A stretch of DNA of 64,000 bases from Trissonchulus latispiculum (lineage: Eukaryota; Nematoda; Enoplea; Enoplida; Ironidae). Each line of letters opens with the position of its first letter. The stretch's first letter is position 1. The notes beneath the pieces are model-generated. The model was not told the origin of the DNA and made no database searches. It saw only the letters and a list, made by a program, of their open reading frames with translations. Below, piece after piece: positions 1-10,218 of this stretch. The stretch is taken from assembly GCA_030248195.1 (NCBI GenBank), contig JASAND010030682.1:1-64000 (forward strand), in the 5' to 3' direction. The position numbers and the translations under genes are program-made.

Positions 1-930
1 GAGTGGGTAATGAGTGAGAAATTATTAAAAGAACGTGAAAATGGAGAAAAATGATGATTTTTGGCAAAATTAGCAGATTTTGTGGCAAGTTTTTTGAGAG
101 CACTACAAACGGTAGAAATTTGCAACTACTGTCATAATAATTCTGTGTATGCGTAGAGTGCAACTACCTATAAACGATTTCTGTAGCTTTTGTCAATCGT
201 GCATGAGAGGTGAATATGTTTCGCTGGTCCTGTTTTTCGTGGTACAAAAAGAACCAATTTTCCGAAATTTTGACTTTGAAAAATCGCCAAAAATCCGACA
301 CTCAACCGAATTGTTCCAGAAGGGTTATTTGCACTCTCTGGTATGTCCTTAACATTTACAACAAGGTTGCAGCGCTGATCTTCCATACAGCGAAAAATTT
401 TTCTGCCACAAACTTTTTAACCCAACTTTTTCATTTTCCTATGTTTAACACATGTCGAGGCCACCTTTGAAGGGCTCTACAGAACGACTGAAGCAATATT
501 ACGCAAAACGCACCTGTCTTGTTTGGAGTACCCATTAGCACTACAAAATATGTGAAAATGAGCAAAATCGGAGATGGTCGAAAAATCGGCCAAAAAACGA
601 CCCCCCCCCTTAATTGAGTTTAATTGGGCGTTCGAGTAGTTTTCCCGCCCCAAACCTTGCCTTGCACCTATATTTCAGTTCATGCTACCTCTAACATAAT
701 TCGTAGTTACACGTTATACACGTACGTATTACATGATTTTATAGATTACACAGACAATTACTGAATATTCATAGTAGTTTAGCTAAGCCATTGTCTGAGC
801 AGTCTGTCAACTTTACACAAGTTTTCGTTTTCGTGAGAATCATGATGTAGGAACTTGTTAACGCCGCCTGTATAGATTCTGATATGCTCTAGCCCATGCC
901 ATTGGTGGAGCCATTCGTCGTTTTCCAAAT
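1..930. other. No gene recognised
   Basis: I see no exon, RNA gene or clear repeat boundary here. Short open frames exist on both strands but lack recognisable domains and convincing splice context. A short C-tract sits near 601-610. The right edge runs into the tail of the SINE at about 935. Confidence 0.5.
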
Positions 931-1118
931 CTATAATAAATAAATAAATAAATAAATAAGCATGTGGATTGTGGAACTGTAATATTAGAGTAAGAAAGAA
1001 GAAAGTCCTATACCACGGAAGGTCCGAACAATTCGGATTCGGACCTTCGGTGGGACTCGAACCCATGGCATCTTGCGCACTAGGCAAACGCTCTGCCAAC
1101 TGAGATACGGAGAGAGGC
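931..1118 (-). repeat. tRNA-derived SINE (tRNA-Thr-like head)
   Basis: Read on the minus strand, 1117-1041 resembles a tRNA. It has an A-box-like segment (TATCTCAGTTGG), a B box (GGTTCGAGTCC), and a 5-bp anticodon stem enclosing the loop CTAGTGC, which would give anticodon AGT (threonine). The acceptor stem pairs poorly, so a functional tRNA is unlikely. About 80 bases downstream on the same strand is a (TTTA)n tail at 935-959, the usual ending of a retroposed SINE. A tRNA head, short body and simple-repeat tail support SINE over tRNA gene. Confidence 0.6.
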
Positions 1119-1326
1119 ACAGTTACATCAAGCTTGTCGGAGTTCGGGTAGCAATGCACGTGACTTTTCACAGTGTGAACTCACGCAAGTAGAAACAAAG
1201 TGGAGGAAGAGCAAGCTCTAGAGCAGTAAAGGCAAGAAAGTCAGACCATGTACCAACTTACATACGTCTCTGAGAGGGGTTAGGTGTAGTCAAGTGTGCG
1301 TTCCATCTTGTTAACATTTCCTACCT

Positions 1327-3281
1327 GAGATGAAACCGGGTCACTATTTCCTGAACCGGTGACCCTTTCGACGTTTGGCCGGTGACCCGGTATTTTTGAA
1401 ATCTCAAAGCTAAGGTTCGAAAAGAAGTATATAATGTATAAAAAAGGTTGGGGTGAGTACCATTTAGTATTTAAATTCATTTTTGGCACCTGCAACTTCA
1501 AGTTGTGTTGAGCAAACTTTGTATTGTCTCTCTAAAAAAAAGAACTAAGGTTGGCAAACTCTAAACTGCTGAAGCTGGGATGCATATTTCTCTGAAAAAA
1601 GACCATACTTAGGCTGTCGAAAGGTGGTGTATAATATTTAATTTTCAGAAAATTTTTTATTTTAATTTGGTCTTTTTGCCTTGATAATTTTTTATCTCTA
1701 AAATTAATTTTTAATGATATATATATAGTCAAGCGAGAAAAAACAACCCAACAGCAAATGTGGGAAAAAACAACCACCCTTATGGCGAACAAGTTATACG
1801 AGTTATGTAGGATTTTAATAGCATATCTTGAAGAGCGCCCAGAACTGGCCTGGATATAGATTATCGTAACTGTCGCGGACCAATTGCAAATTTGTTGGGA
1901 CTTTGAATTTTTTGGAAATTGGGGTCCGACCAAGTGTCGAAATTAGGCAATCTGGGAGTCGGCGGGAAAAAAGAACCCATATGCGGGAATAAAAGCCCAC
2001 TTTTCAAAACTGAATATTTTTCAAAGAATTAGCAGCAAAGGTCAAATTAATGTATACTTTTGTTTAATAGAGCCTCTAGATTAAATTGGTATAGGTTTTA
2101 CATGGCTTCGTTCTACTACGAGTGGTCCAGATGGTAAAAATTTGGCAGGGTGCCATTTCTATCCAAATTTTCAATTTTTTCAAAATTGCTTAAGTTAATA
2201 ATTGCAATAAAAACACATTTTCTACACGATAGGATGCTTAAATTGCCAAAAATAATCGATTTTAAAAGTTCCAAGATTTGCCTATGTTTATTTCTTAGAC
2301 ATACAAAATTTTCAAGTCAGTCTGACCTGAATTTTTGTACAAAAACTAATATATATATTTTGATGCAGTTATACTAAAAACAACCCTCCTGTTTCATTTG
2401 GAACAGTTAGAATGCTCTTGGCAGTGTTCCAACAAATTTTCAGGGTGGGTTATTTTTCCCACGCATGGGTTTTATTTTCCCGCCGTGGGTTTTTTCCTCC
2501 AGTTTCTCAGTAACGGCACGCCCTAGGAAGGCGTTCAATAGTTCATAAGAAAGCTTACGACTAGGCCTAGCTGCTATAGATATAATCAGTATTTCGATAT
2601 CTCAAAACAATAAAAAGTTGTGTCCAGAAATCGAAAAAGTGGGTTCTTTTTTCCCGCTTGACTATATCTCTAAACCGAAATTAATCGAACAAACTCTGGA
2701 GACCACGACTGTTGTTCTATATTTGCGAGCACCTTCGATTACGTTTCTCAGTTGTTGGTAAAAATAAGTTTCGGGGAGTAAATGATTTTCTTAAAAACTG
2801 TTGCCATTGCTCTGTATATAATGTTTTTCGGGTTAAATGATGTAAATGTAATAAATTTAAACGGCAAATGCGCTTTTCAAATCCCAAAAATACACGAAAC
2901 TCAGATATCACTTTAAAATAAGTGCCATGGCTAAGGAAGTTTTGATGAACTATTCATTAGCTGAGGAATCACTAAAAAGTTAAAGTAAATTCTATTTAAC
3001 TATAAACATTATTCATTAAGAGTTAAATAACAATAAGAATTTCAGAATCAGTTCCAAATCTTCAGGCTGACTGCCAATGGAAGCATTTTTGTAGCAGTTT
3101 TGAACCCTGAATGATTACTTGGAAGTTGGTTGAACGATAATTAGGTTTTCAAATTTTCATGGAAAGGTAAAAGTTCTAAATAAATCACCGAGTCTGGACC
3201 GGGTCAGAGCTTCTGACCCGGTGACTCAATGACGCGGTCCATATAGTGATCCAAACTTACTCGGTAACCCGGTTTCATCTG
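1327..3281. mobile_element. hAT-like non-autonomous DNA transposon
   Basis: The ends are inverted copies of AGATGAAACCGGGT (left start 1327, right end 3281). They are flanked by the identical direct repeat TTTCCTACCT at 1317-1326 and 3282-3291, which marks an insertion. hAT elements normally make 8-bp duplications, so either two bases match by chance or the ends need trimming. The subterminal DNA repeats CCGGTGACCCGG-like motifs on both sides (1334-1391 and 3195-3270). No transposase is encoded. A second element is nested at 1727-2663. Confidence 0.6.
1727..2663. mobile_element. Nested terminal-inverted-repeat element
   Basis: The left end AGTCAAGCGAGAAAAAACAAC and the right end (complement AGTCAAGCGGGAAAAAAGAAC) form imperfect inverted repeats of about 21 bp. 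TA-rich flanks are compatible with a TA or TATA duplication. The interior repeats a GGGAAAAAACAACC-like motif and its complement. It lies wholly inside the larger element at 1327-3281, so it inserted later. No coding capacity is seen. Confidence 0.5.
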
Positions 3282-3509
3282 TTTCCTACCTATCAACCAT
3301 GTGAATGAAATCGAAAATGTTGACATGAAAAAATGAAAAATGAAAAATATTGGTAAAAATATTTCCAACATAATTATTTTTGAGGTTAGTCACTACCGGC
3401 ATTCGATAAATGCAAGCCTTTGCAAAAGAAATGTGATTTGCGTTGTCGGGTTTTTTTGCACTCCAAAATACAATAGATATTTCAGTCTTTAACTTTCAAA
3501 GCTACAAAC

Positions 3510-5391
3510 TTGGGGTCTTATCTCGATTACCCCCCCCCCCCCCAGTACTCAAAATCCTTAAAACTTGACCAAGTGAGCTAAAATTTGGTGTGGGTATGTT
3601 TTCGACCACGCTGAGTTCACATATCGCAAAATTTTTCGATTTCGCGAAATTCGATTTTTTCAATTTCTAAGGGGGGACCAAGCAAAACCGAAAAAATTTT
3701 TGTCTTCGATTTTGCTGAATAGATGTATATAGGGGTTTTCGGGGTCGTAGAACACGAATCTGAAGTCCGTTTTTGGTTTCAGCTTTTCGTCAGCTCAGTA
3801 TAAGCTAAAGATTTAAGCTTAAGATGTAAGCTTATTCTGAGCTAACGAAAAGCTGAAACGAAAAACGGACTTCAGATTCGTGTTCTACGACCCCGAAAAC
3901 CCCTATATATAGCAAGCTTAACAAAAAAAGATCAAAATTTGGTTTTTTGGCTGGAACTTTCGCAAGACTAAACCAAATCGATTACTTTGAGGACCCATGG
4001 ACATGCCTTGGGCTAAGCTTCAAACCATCCCAATTTCATAGCCCTACGACCTACCAGGAAGTGGCAGTAATCGAAAGTCAGTGATTTTTTATTTGTTAAG
4101 ATTTTTAACAAATAAAAAATCACCCTTTAACAAAAAAACAATCAGTGGCGGATCGGATCCCAGAGAGCAGCTAGCATCGTTTTCTCATCAGTTTTGGATA
4201 GAGCGCACTAAATAACGTATTTAGAACCCAAAACCGCAAACGCAGTGCTGTAACTAGGGCAACTGACCCCGCCGAAGCCTTAGTGGTCACTGATGGCGCC
4301 CGGCAGAGTCTAGGATGAAGTCTGGTGGCTCTAAAATGCCGTTTTAAAGGCTAAAACCTGGTTTTTTTCGTGTTTGCGAGTGATTATAACTTATTTCCAG
4401 GCGTTTTTGCAGAGAAACTTAGGACTTCGTTTGTTGGTGGGATATGACCCACGGTCACGTAACCCCTGCCGGACCCTTCCGGACCCTCCAGGTACAAACT
4501 GGACAGTCCGGTATGGCTAAAAACATGTCCTAGGGGGTTTTCTCTTGCGCAGAAATCAAATCTGGCATTAGTTTTTAGGTAACTATAGTCTAATACTGAC
4601 TTCTGCAATCACGTTTACCGTCGGACGGTTCAGGCCCGGCTGGTAACCAGAATATACTACCAGAAGTGCCAGGCAACCACAAAAACAACGGCAATTAGGG
4701 TTTTCGAGGTCACTGAGCTCGAATTTGGTGTTAGTTTTGCTCTAGCTGCTGTTCTGACATCAGTAACAAATATCAAAGTGATTTTTTATTTTTTAAAATT
4801 TTAACAAATAAAAAATCACCCACCACAGGACCGCTCACAAGTCCGACTGAGAACTTCTATATATGTATCGATAGCGTACAGTCAGGACATGTCGTATGTA
4901 CCATATGAGTTGCCTAGAGACTTCCCTTAGTAAATAGTAGCCGAAACTCGAAGTTCGGCCCTAACGTTTTTGAGGTCACTTTTGGGTACCCTCACTTGGA
5001 GGTCTGCCCTGAACGCATGCAAGGAGCCTAGGGGTTCAAACTCGCAGGCTGTAATGTCGAGATGTGTGGCTATCACCGTGGAAAAAATTGGGTCGATGCG
5101 ACTTGTCTAGGAGTCAGGGCGGGGTGATCTTTTTTTGTTAAAAAATCCGGTGATCTTTTTTTTGTTAAGCTTGCTATACATCTGTTCAGCAAAATCGAAG
5201 ACAAAAAATTTTTCGGTTTCCCTTGGTCCCCCCATAGAAATCGAAAAAAATTGAATTTCGCGAAATCGAAAAATTTTGCGATATTTGACCTCAGCGTGGT
5301 CGAAAACATACCCACACGAATTTTAGCTCATTTGGTCAAGTTTTAAGGATTTTGAGTAGTGGGGGGGGGGGTAATCGAGATAAGACCCCAA
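3510..5391. mobile_element. Long-inverted-repeat (foldback-type) element
   Basis: The arms at about 3510-3729 and 5175-5391 are inverted copies of each other over roughly 220 bp. Both begin with TTGGGGTCTTATCTCG and a C-run. A second hairpin with about 80-bp arms (3727-3806 and 3829-3909) sits just inside the left arm. Two small hairpins of GATTTTTTATTTGTTAA type lie at 4081-4124 and 4779-4819. No transposase frame is seen and I could not identify a clean target duplication. It is probably non-autonomous. Confidence 0.55.
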
Positions 5392-5729
5392 ACTTGACCC
5401 TGGAGGTTAGCTGGACTTGCCTGAAGTTGTTCGTTACGGTTTTAAAGCTTTAAAGCTGTGTGTCATTCTTTTATTTAGCCAATATTTTGTCACAAACACT
5501 TCAGTATGTTTTTCGACGTCACTCCCTTATAAACATATGTGAAAAATTTGAAAGATCTAAAAATCTACCAAAAATGGTACGCTACATACAAGGAGATGGA
5601 CATTGGTTGAACAAGCGCTGGCCGCTAGCTCAAGCACTTCGCAGCCTCTTTTTACAGTGCATAATAATCTGCTTGTTCTAACGCACATAATTCAGTCTTC
5701 ATCAATTTATTTTTATTTCAATTATATAC

Positions 5730-5923
5730 CTCATTCGTCCTTTGAGTGCTGCTTCTGTTTTGAGCTCGGATAGGTAATCCTTCAGGTTGCTTCGGGCATC
5801 TCTTGGCATCAGAGAATTCTCGTCAATGGAATACTGGTGGCTGAATCGGACATTTACTAACATGGTAATTAGCAATGTGACCAGCACATACGATAGTGGT
5901 AATCGAATTCCAAAGGATAGCAT
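5730..5923 (-). CDS. NPY/NPF-family neuropeptide precursor, 5' coding exon
   Basis: The minus-strand ATG at 5923 opens a hydrophobic signal peptide of about 28 residues (core LSYVLVTLLITMLV). After it come about 37 residues ending in SNLKDYLSELKTEAALKGRM plus the first two bases of an Arg codon. A donor (AG|GTATAT) splits that codon at 5730/5729. NPY/NPF genes classically carry a phase-2 intron in the Arg codon just before the C-terminal Phe or Tyr, so the intron is diagnostic. Spacing fits NPF: the Tyr of DYL lies 17 residues from the predicted C-terminus and Leu follows it. The next exon should encode Phe or Tyr, the amidation Gly and a dibasic site; I could not locate it downstream to the window edge. 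Read-through would end in YIIEIKIN and stop. The product would be a secreted signalling peptide. Confidence 0.55.
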
Positions 5924-6172
5924 TTTAATTTAAGTCACTACTTGTGATTGGAAAAAAGCTGGTTAGACAGGTACCAGAGTGTTAACCTGAAAATATGTCG
6001 CATAAAAAGCTGTGTTAGATTTTTTATGAATTCTATACACTTTCTAGTATTTGATAATGAAACTACACTACATAGATTGTGAAAGGTCTCCGTAAATTTG
6101 TCATATTTTGGCCATTAACTACTGCAGTTAGCTTCTAATGTAAGAAATGAAATTGCCACTTCAGCACCTAAG

Positions 6173-6533
6173 AGATGAGGATTTTGGCTCGCGGGCTCGG
6201 CTCGGCTCGCGAGCCGAGCCGAGCCGGAGAATTGAAACTCCGAGCCGAGCTGAGCCGAGCCGACAAAAACCAAAAATCGGAATCAACCAAATTTCCTTAT
6301 CATATTTCAGAACTTCTTCAAACAAAATGACCATCAGTGAAGACTGTTTTTAGTTTTCAATTTTGCATCCTAAATTTAAATTTTCCTTAGCTTTTTTAAT
6401 ACCTTCCAAGTGAATTTCAAGCTTGGCGAGCCGGGCCGAGCCGGTTATAACCGCGAACCGAGCCGAGCCGGTTATAACCGCGAGCCGAGCCGAGCCGAGC
6501 CGAGCCGGAAAAGTCCGGCTCGTCCTCATCTCT
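6173..6533. mobile_element. hAT-like MITE built of GAGCC pentamers
   Basis: Inverted ends AGATGAGG (6173-6180) and CCTCATCT, reaching 6533, are flanked by the direct repeat ACCTAAG at 6166-6172 and 6534-6540. The interior consists of GGCTC/GAGCC pentamer runs in opposite orientations (about 6188-6263 and 6427-6519), with GGTTATAACC palindromes in the right half. No gene is encoded. The element ends directly against the tRNA-like sequence at 6540-6620. Confidence 0.6.
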
Positions 6534-6539
6534 ACCTAA

Positions 6540-6620
6540 GACCCGATAAATTAGACTCGAACTTACTACTTTCGGATTAACGCTCCGATTAACGCACTCT
6601 GTCAACTGAGCTATCGAGTC
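6540..6620 (-). tRNA. tRNA-Asn-like sequence, possibly pseudogene
   Basis: On the minus strand, GACTCGA at the 5' end pairs with TCGGGTC at the 3' end to give a 7-bp acceptor stem with one G-T pair. An A box (TAGCTCAGTTGACAGAG) and a B-box-like GTTCGAGTC are present. The stem TCGGA/TCCGA encloses the loop GCGTTAA, giving anticodon GTT (asparagine). There are a few extra bases between the D and anticodon arms, C instead of T at loop position 33, and a weak T stem. It may be a decayed gene or a SINE head. Confidence 0.4.
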
Positions 6621-9600
6621 TACAATCGCACCAAACTGAAGGAGTTCGTTATCCAAACTGAAGTTACAATCAATTAATAATGCGGCAGCCAATAATGCGT
6701 TACACTAACAACCTGCTTCAGTTTTACAAAGATTTTGAAATGTTTCCTTGATGACTAATTTTATATGAAAAGTTCAAAAGATCAAAGCGGGCAGATTCTA
6801 AATCAAGATAAATACTTGTGAGAAACTGATGGAATGTCCTTAACCTAAGCAACATTTAACTAAGCTATGACCTTTCCTCAAACTATTCAGATTTTATGAA
6901 ACAAAATGAGCTTTGGATTTGTATTTACTAGATTTGAAGGGAGGAGGTCTTGTCTCGAGGCGTGAAAAATGTTACAAGTCTTTGTTTTTATCCTTAGGTG
7001 TAGCAATCACAATTTGGAACTCTTATGAGCTGAAACTGCTGGCCAAGCCGACACATAGAATTACGTAATCTGCAGTTTTTGAAATTGTTTTATGTGTATT
7101 AATAAAGAGAAATGTATATATTTTATATGCCTGAAGGCTAGAAATCTGAGAGAACATAGAACAGGAGAACTGATATGAGCTACTTTCGGCAAATGATAAA
7201 CTGATATTAATATGGTTTTGTCGTCGCCTGCAAGCTGATAAAAATGGTCATTAGCCAGCTTTTTGACTCCTATTATAATAAGGAATCTTTAAACTGGGAT
7301 TTTTATGAGGAAAAAATGGGGTCATTTTGAGGGGGCTGACTTGAATATCCTTGAATTTTTGTCCGATCATAAAGAAACGGAAACCTAATCCGAAAATGTA
7401 GACGTATATCTCTGTACAAATGACTTGTGTAGACGAAGTCTAAAATTCTTTGTGTTTCCAAAGTCTTCACTACCTTGATGGATATTATAAAATGAGTCGA
7501 TGTCCGTTCTTACCAAGGAAATAATGACTTGAAAGCACATGAAATTATGAAAAGATCTGTTTAGAAAGTAAGATAATTTGTTTAGCTCAGAGTTTTGGTT
7601 GCTTTTAATTAACATATCATTGTAATTTACATCTAAACAGCTTGGTATAACTTTGGTTTGGTTTCTATGCCAGCTGCCGGCAGCTTACTAAATAGAGGAA
7701 ATTATGTTGTCTGATCGTAAAGCCAGTCGTTAGCAATTATAACTTCATAACGAAAGCTATGTAGTACAACGCAAACAGACAAAAGAAGCCTTACACAGTT
7801 AGTTTCAGTAGATACGTTTGTTTACAATCTGCTGAAATTTCTTTGCGGTTACCCATCCTTCCTACAATTTACCGAGAGTGAGTGTGGTGGCCTACCGCCC
7901 CTTTTATAACGCTGCCGCGGTGATTTTACACCGTAGGCAATATTAGGTACTCCGCCGGTCTTATCTAAAAAACGCCTTAGTATATTATTTGCGAAAATCA
8001 GTTGGATACATTTACTGTCAGCTTCCAGCCAAAAAATAGTTACCAATCTGTGTAAGCCAACTAGATTGGTGTAAATAGCCTTTTCCTGAAGAATATAAAA
8101 TTGTTTCATATTGATACGCAATCAAGTATTTGTGTTTGACCCTATGCTCAATTACAGTAACATATCAGTCGAAGTTAAAAAGTTTTACTAAAGTTTGACA
8201 GTATCATCAAGATTGTGTTGACCTTTATATTTCCAATACAGTAATCCCTAGATAAAGATACACTGGTTTCTCAAGTTCAGTCGGAACAGAAGAATAACTG
8301 TATGTTTATGTAAAGTAATCGTTCCAGCTATATTGAGTCGCCTACCCACGCTCGCCCCCATTTGGTTAACCTTGTTGAGGAGGTTTTGGTGAATTCATTC
8401 ATTTAATGCATATTATGACGGTTCAAGAGATGTGATTTTTATAGCAACATTATGCGTTGTTCAACCCTCTAATGTCCACGGAGAGTTCAGTAGTTTGATT
8501 ACACAGAATTTGTCTTTTGGTGCTAATTCAGAATGTGCTTTTATCTCTTAAGCTGACCTGAAGAAATTGAAACGGAAATTTTGATAAATGAATGAAAAAT
8601 TAAGCTTAATGTAGTTTAGACTAAACAAAGCAATTTCTATTGTCCACCTTCGTTGTGGATTGAAAAACTGGATACCTCTTTCGCTTATTAATTCACCTTT
8701 TATTTCATTCATCATTCGTGTATGCAGTGTTTTGTGGTGAAGTTTTAAGTCTGTTAGGGTGAAGCACAGTTTTTCATGTGAAAACTTAGTGGGCTGTGAA
8801 AACAGAAATGAACGTTCATACAGTATATACAAGTTTTTGAATATTATATCAGTATAAAACTGAGGACTTGCTACATATTGCAAATGACGTTCTATTTCTT
8901 GAAAAATAAGAATCTTTCCTCCTTATCAGTGTAATAATCTCTGGTTAATCAGAAGCTTAGGTGAGAGGAGGGCTGCAATCTTCACCCCACTTTAGACCCT
9001 TCACTAAATTGGATGATACCCCTTAGTCAGGCCAGCCTACGTACATAGTTTGTCGAAAAGTACCCACCTAACAGAAGGTACAGTAGGACTGTCAAACGAT
9101 TTCTGTGCCACTTAATCAGGGAGTTCGACTTAAAAATCAGTGTTTCAGAAATTCCCTTGATGATCAGGTTGCCGGCCGCCGCTGATTAGGAGCAGAGAAA
9201 GATGAGGATGATAAAAACAGGAGAGAGAGAAGTTGTTACCTACCTAATCTGTTGGACAGATCTGAAATTTGGGGAGCAAAGGGAGGGCCTGGGCTGGGTT
9301 GGAGTGGCGTCTCTTTCTGAGTTCAAAGCTTAGAGTGACGTGCAAGTGAGAGATGGAGAAATGCTTAAGACTTTAAGCTTTATATAAGTGTAGGCGCTAA
9401 TATTGTTAGAGAGAAGACTAAGTAATAAGTATGATACCTAGGAAGTAGTAGATATGTGGGCTTTTGCTGGATGCTTCTGCTAACTGATATACACAGACGC
9501 GTCGTCCTATCATTAGAATCTCACAAACTGAAACCCCTCTCTCACTTTGCAGGATTTAATTTTCTGTTTCTTATTCCTATGCTGTCCCCCCTCCTCCCAT

Positions 9601-10218
9601 TGCCCCTTTCTTGGTGTTACAGATCCTACACGTGAACAGTAGTCTCTAAGTCTCTGGACTAGGATTTCTGCAATTTCTGAGAAATTTCGTTGTGAAAATC
9701 ATGGCTTTCTGTCTATCTATGTACCTACTCGGGATACCTGTCTAAAAACTATAGTATACATATCACGTACGTACGTATGTATGCACTCAAATGTTTTCCC
9801 TATTATCTTAGTTGTCGTTATCTTCTGTGTAATAATGAGATCTCTAATTTCATTGGGCAATGGTGTGAAAAGATCTATGCTCACGGCTGTCTAGTGACTT
9901 TGAACCTGTTTATGCCTTTTGTCTCCCAACAGTACCCTAATTTTGCCTAATTAGAAAGCATTTCGCACAGAAAAGTCTTTATTATTGGGCTGAAGTTATG
10001 TCTATTATACAATTTGTTTTGTCAGCGGATGTATATCAGCTGATTTTACTAATTGGGAAGACTAATTAAAGACAACAATAATACAGCATTGTTGCAAAGA
10101 TGTGCGTACGTAGTAGCAATAAAGCTTATAATGTAGTTACCTACGGTACGTATGTTTTGTTGTGCCGTGATAACAATGCGCTCTAGTGGAAGATAACAAT
10201 ACTTGCATTTTGTCATAG
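6621..10218. other. No gene recognised upstream of the VPS13 exons
   Basis: The first VPS13 exon found (10219) starts in the middle of a codon, so earlier exons must exist. I searched this stretch for exons with VPS13-like motifs and found none. The open frames at 7385-7615, 7849-8121 and 8548-8883 (minus strand) have no recognisable domain. The interval may be a long intron or the spacing between genes. Confidence 0.4.

Noticed and set aside
4384..5315. Small open frames inside the 3510-5391 element
   Set aside because: They lie in hairpin arms and simple repeats and have no recognisable transposase motif.
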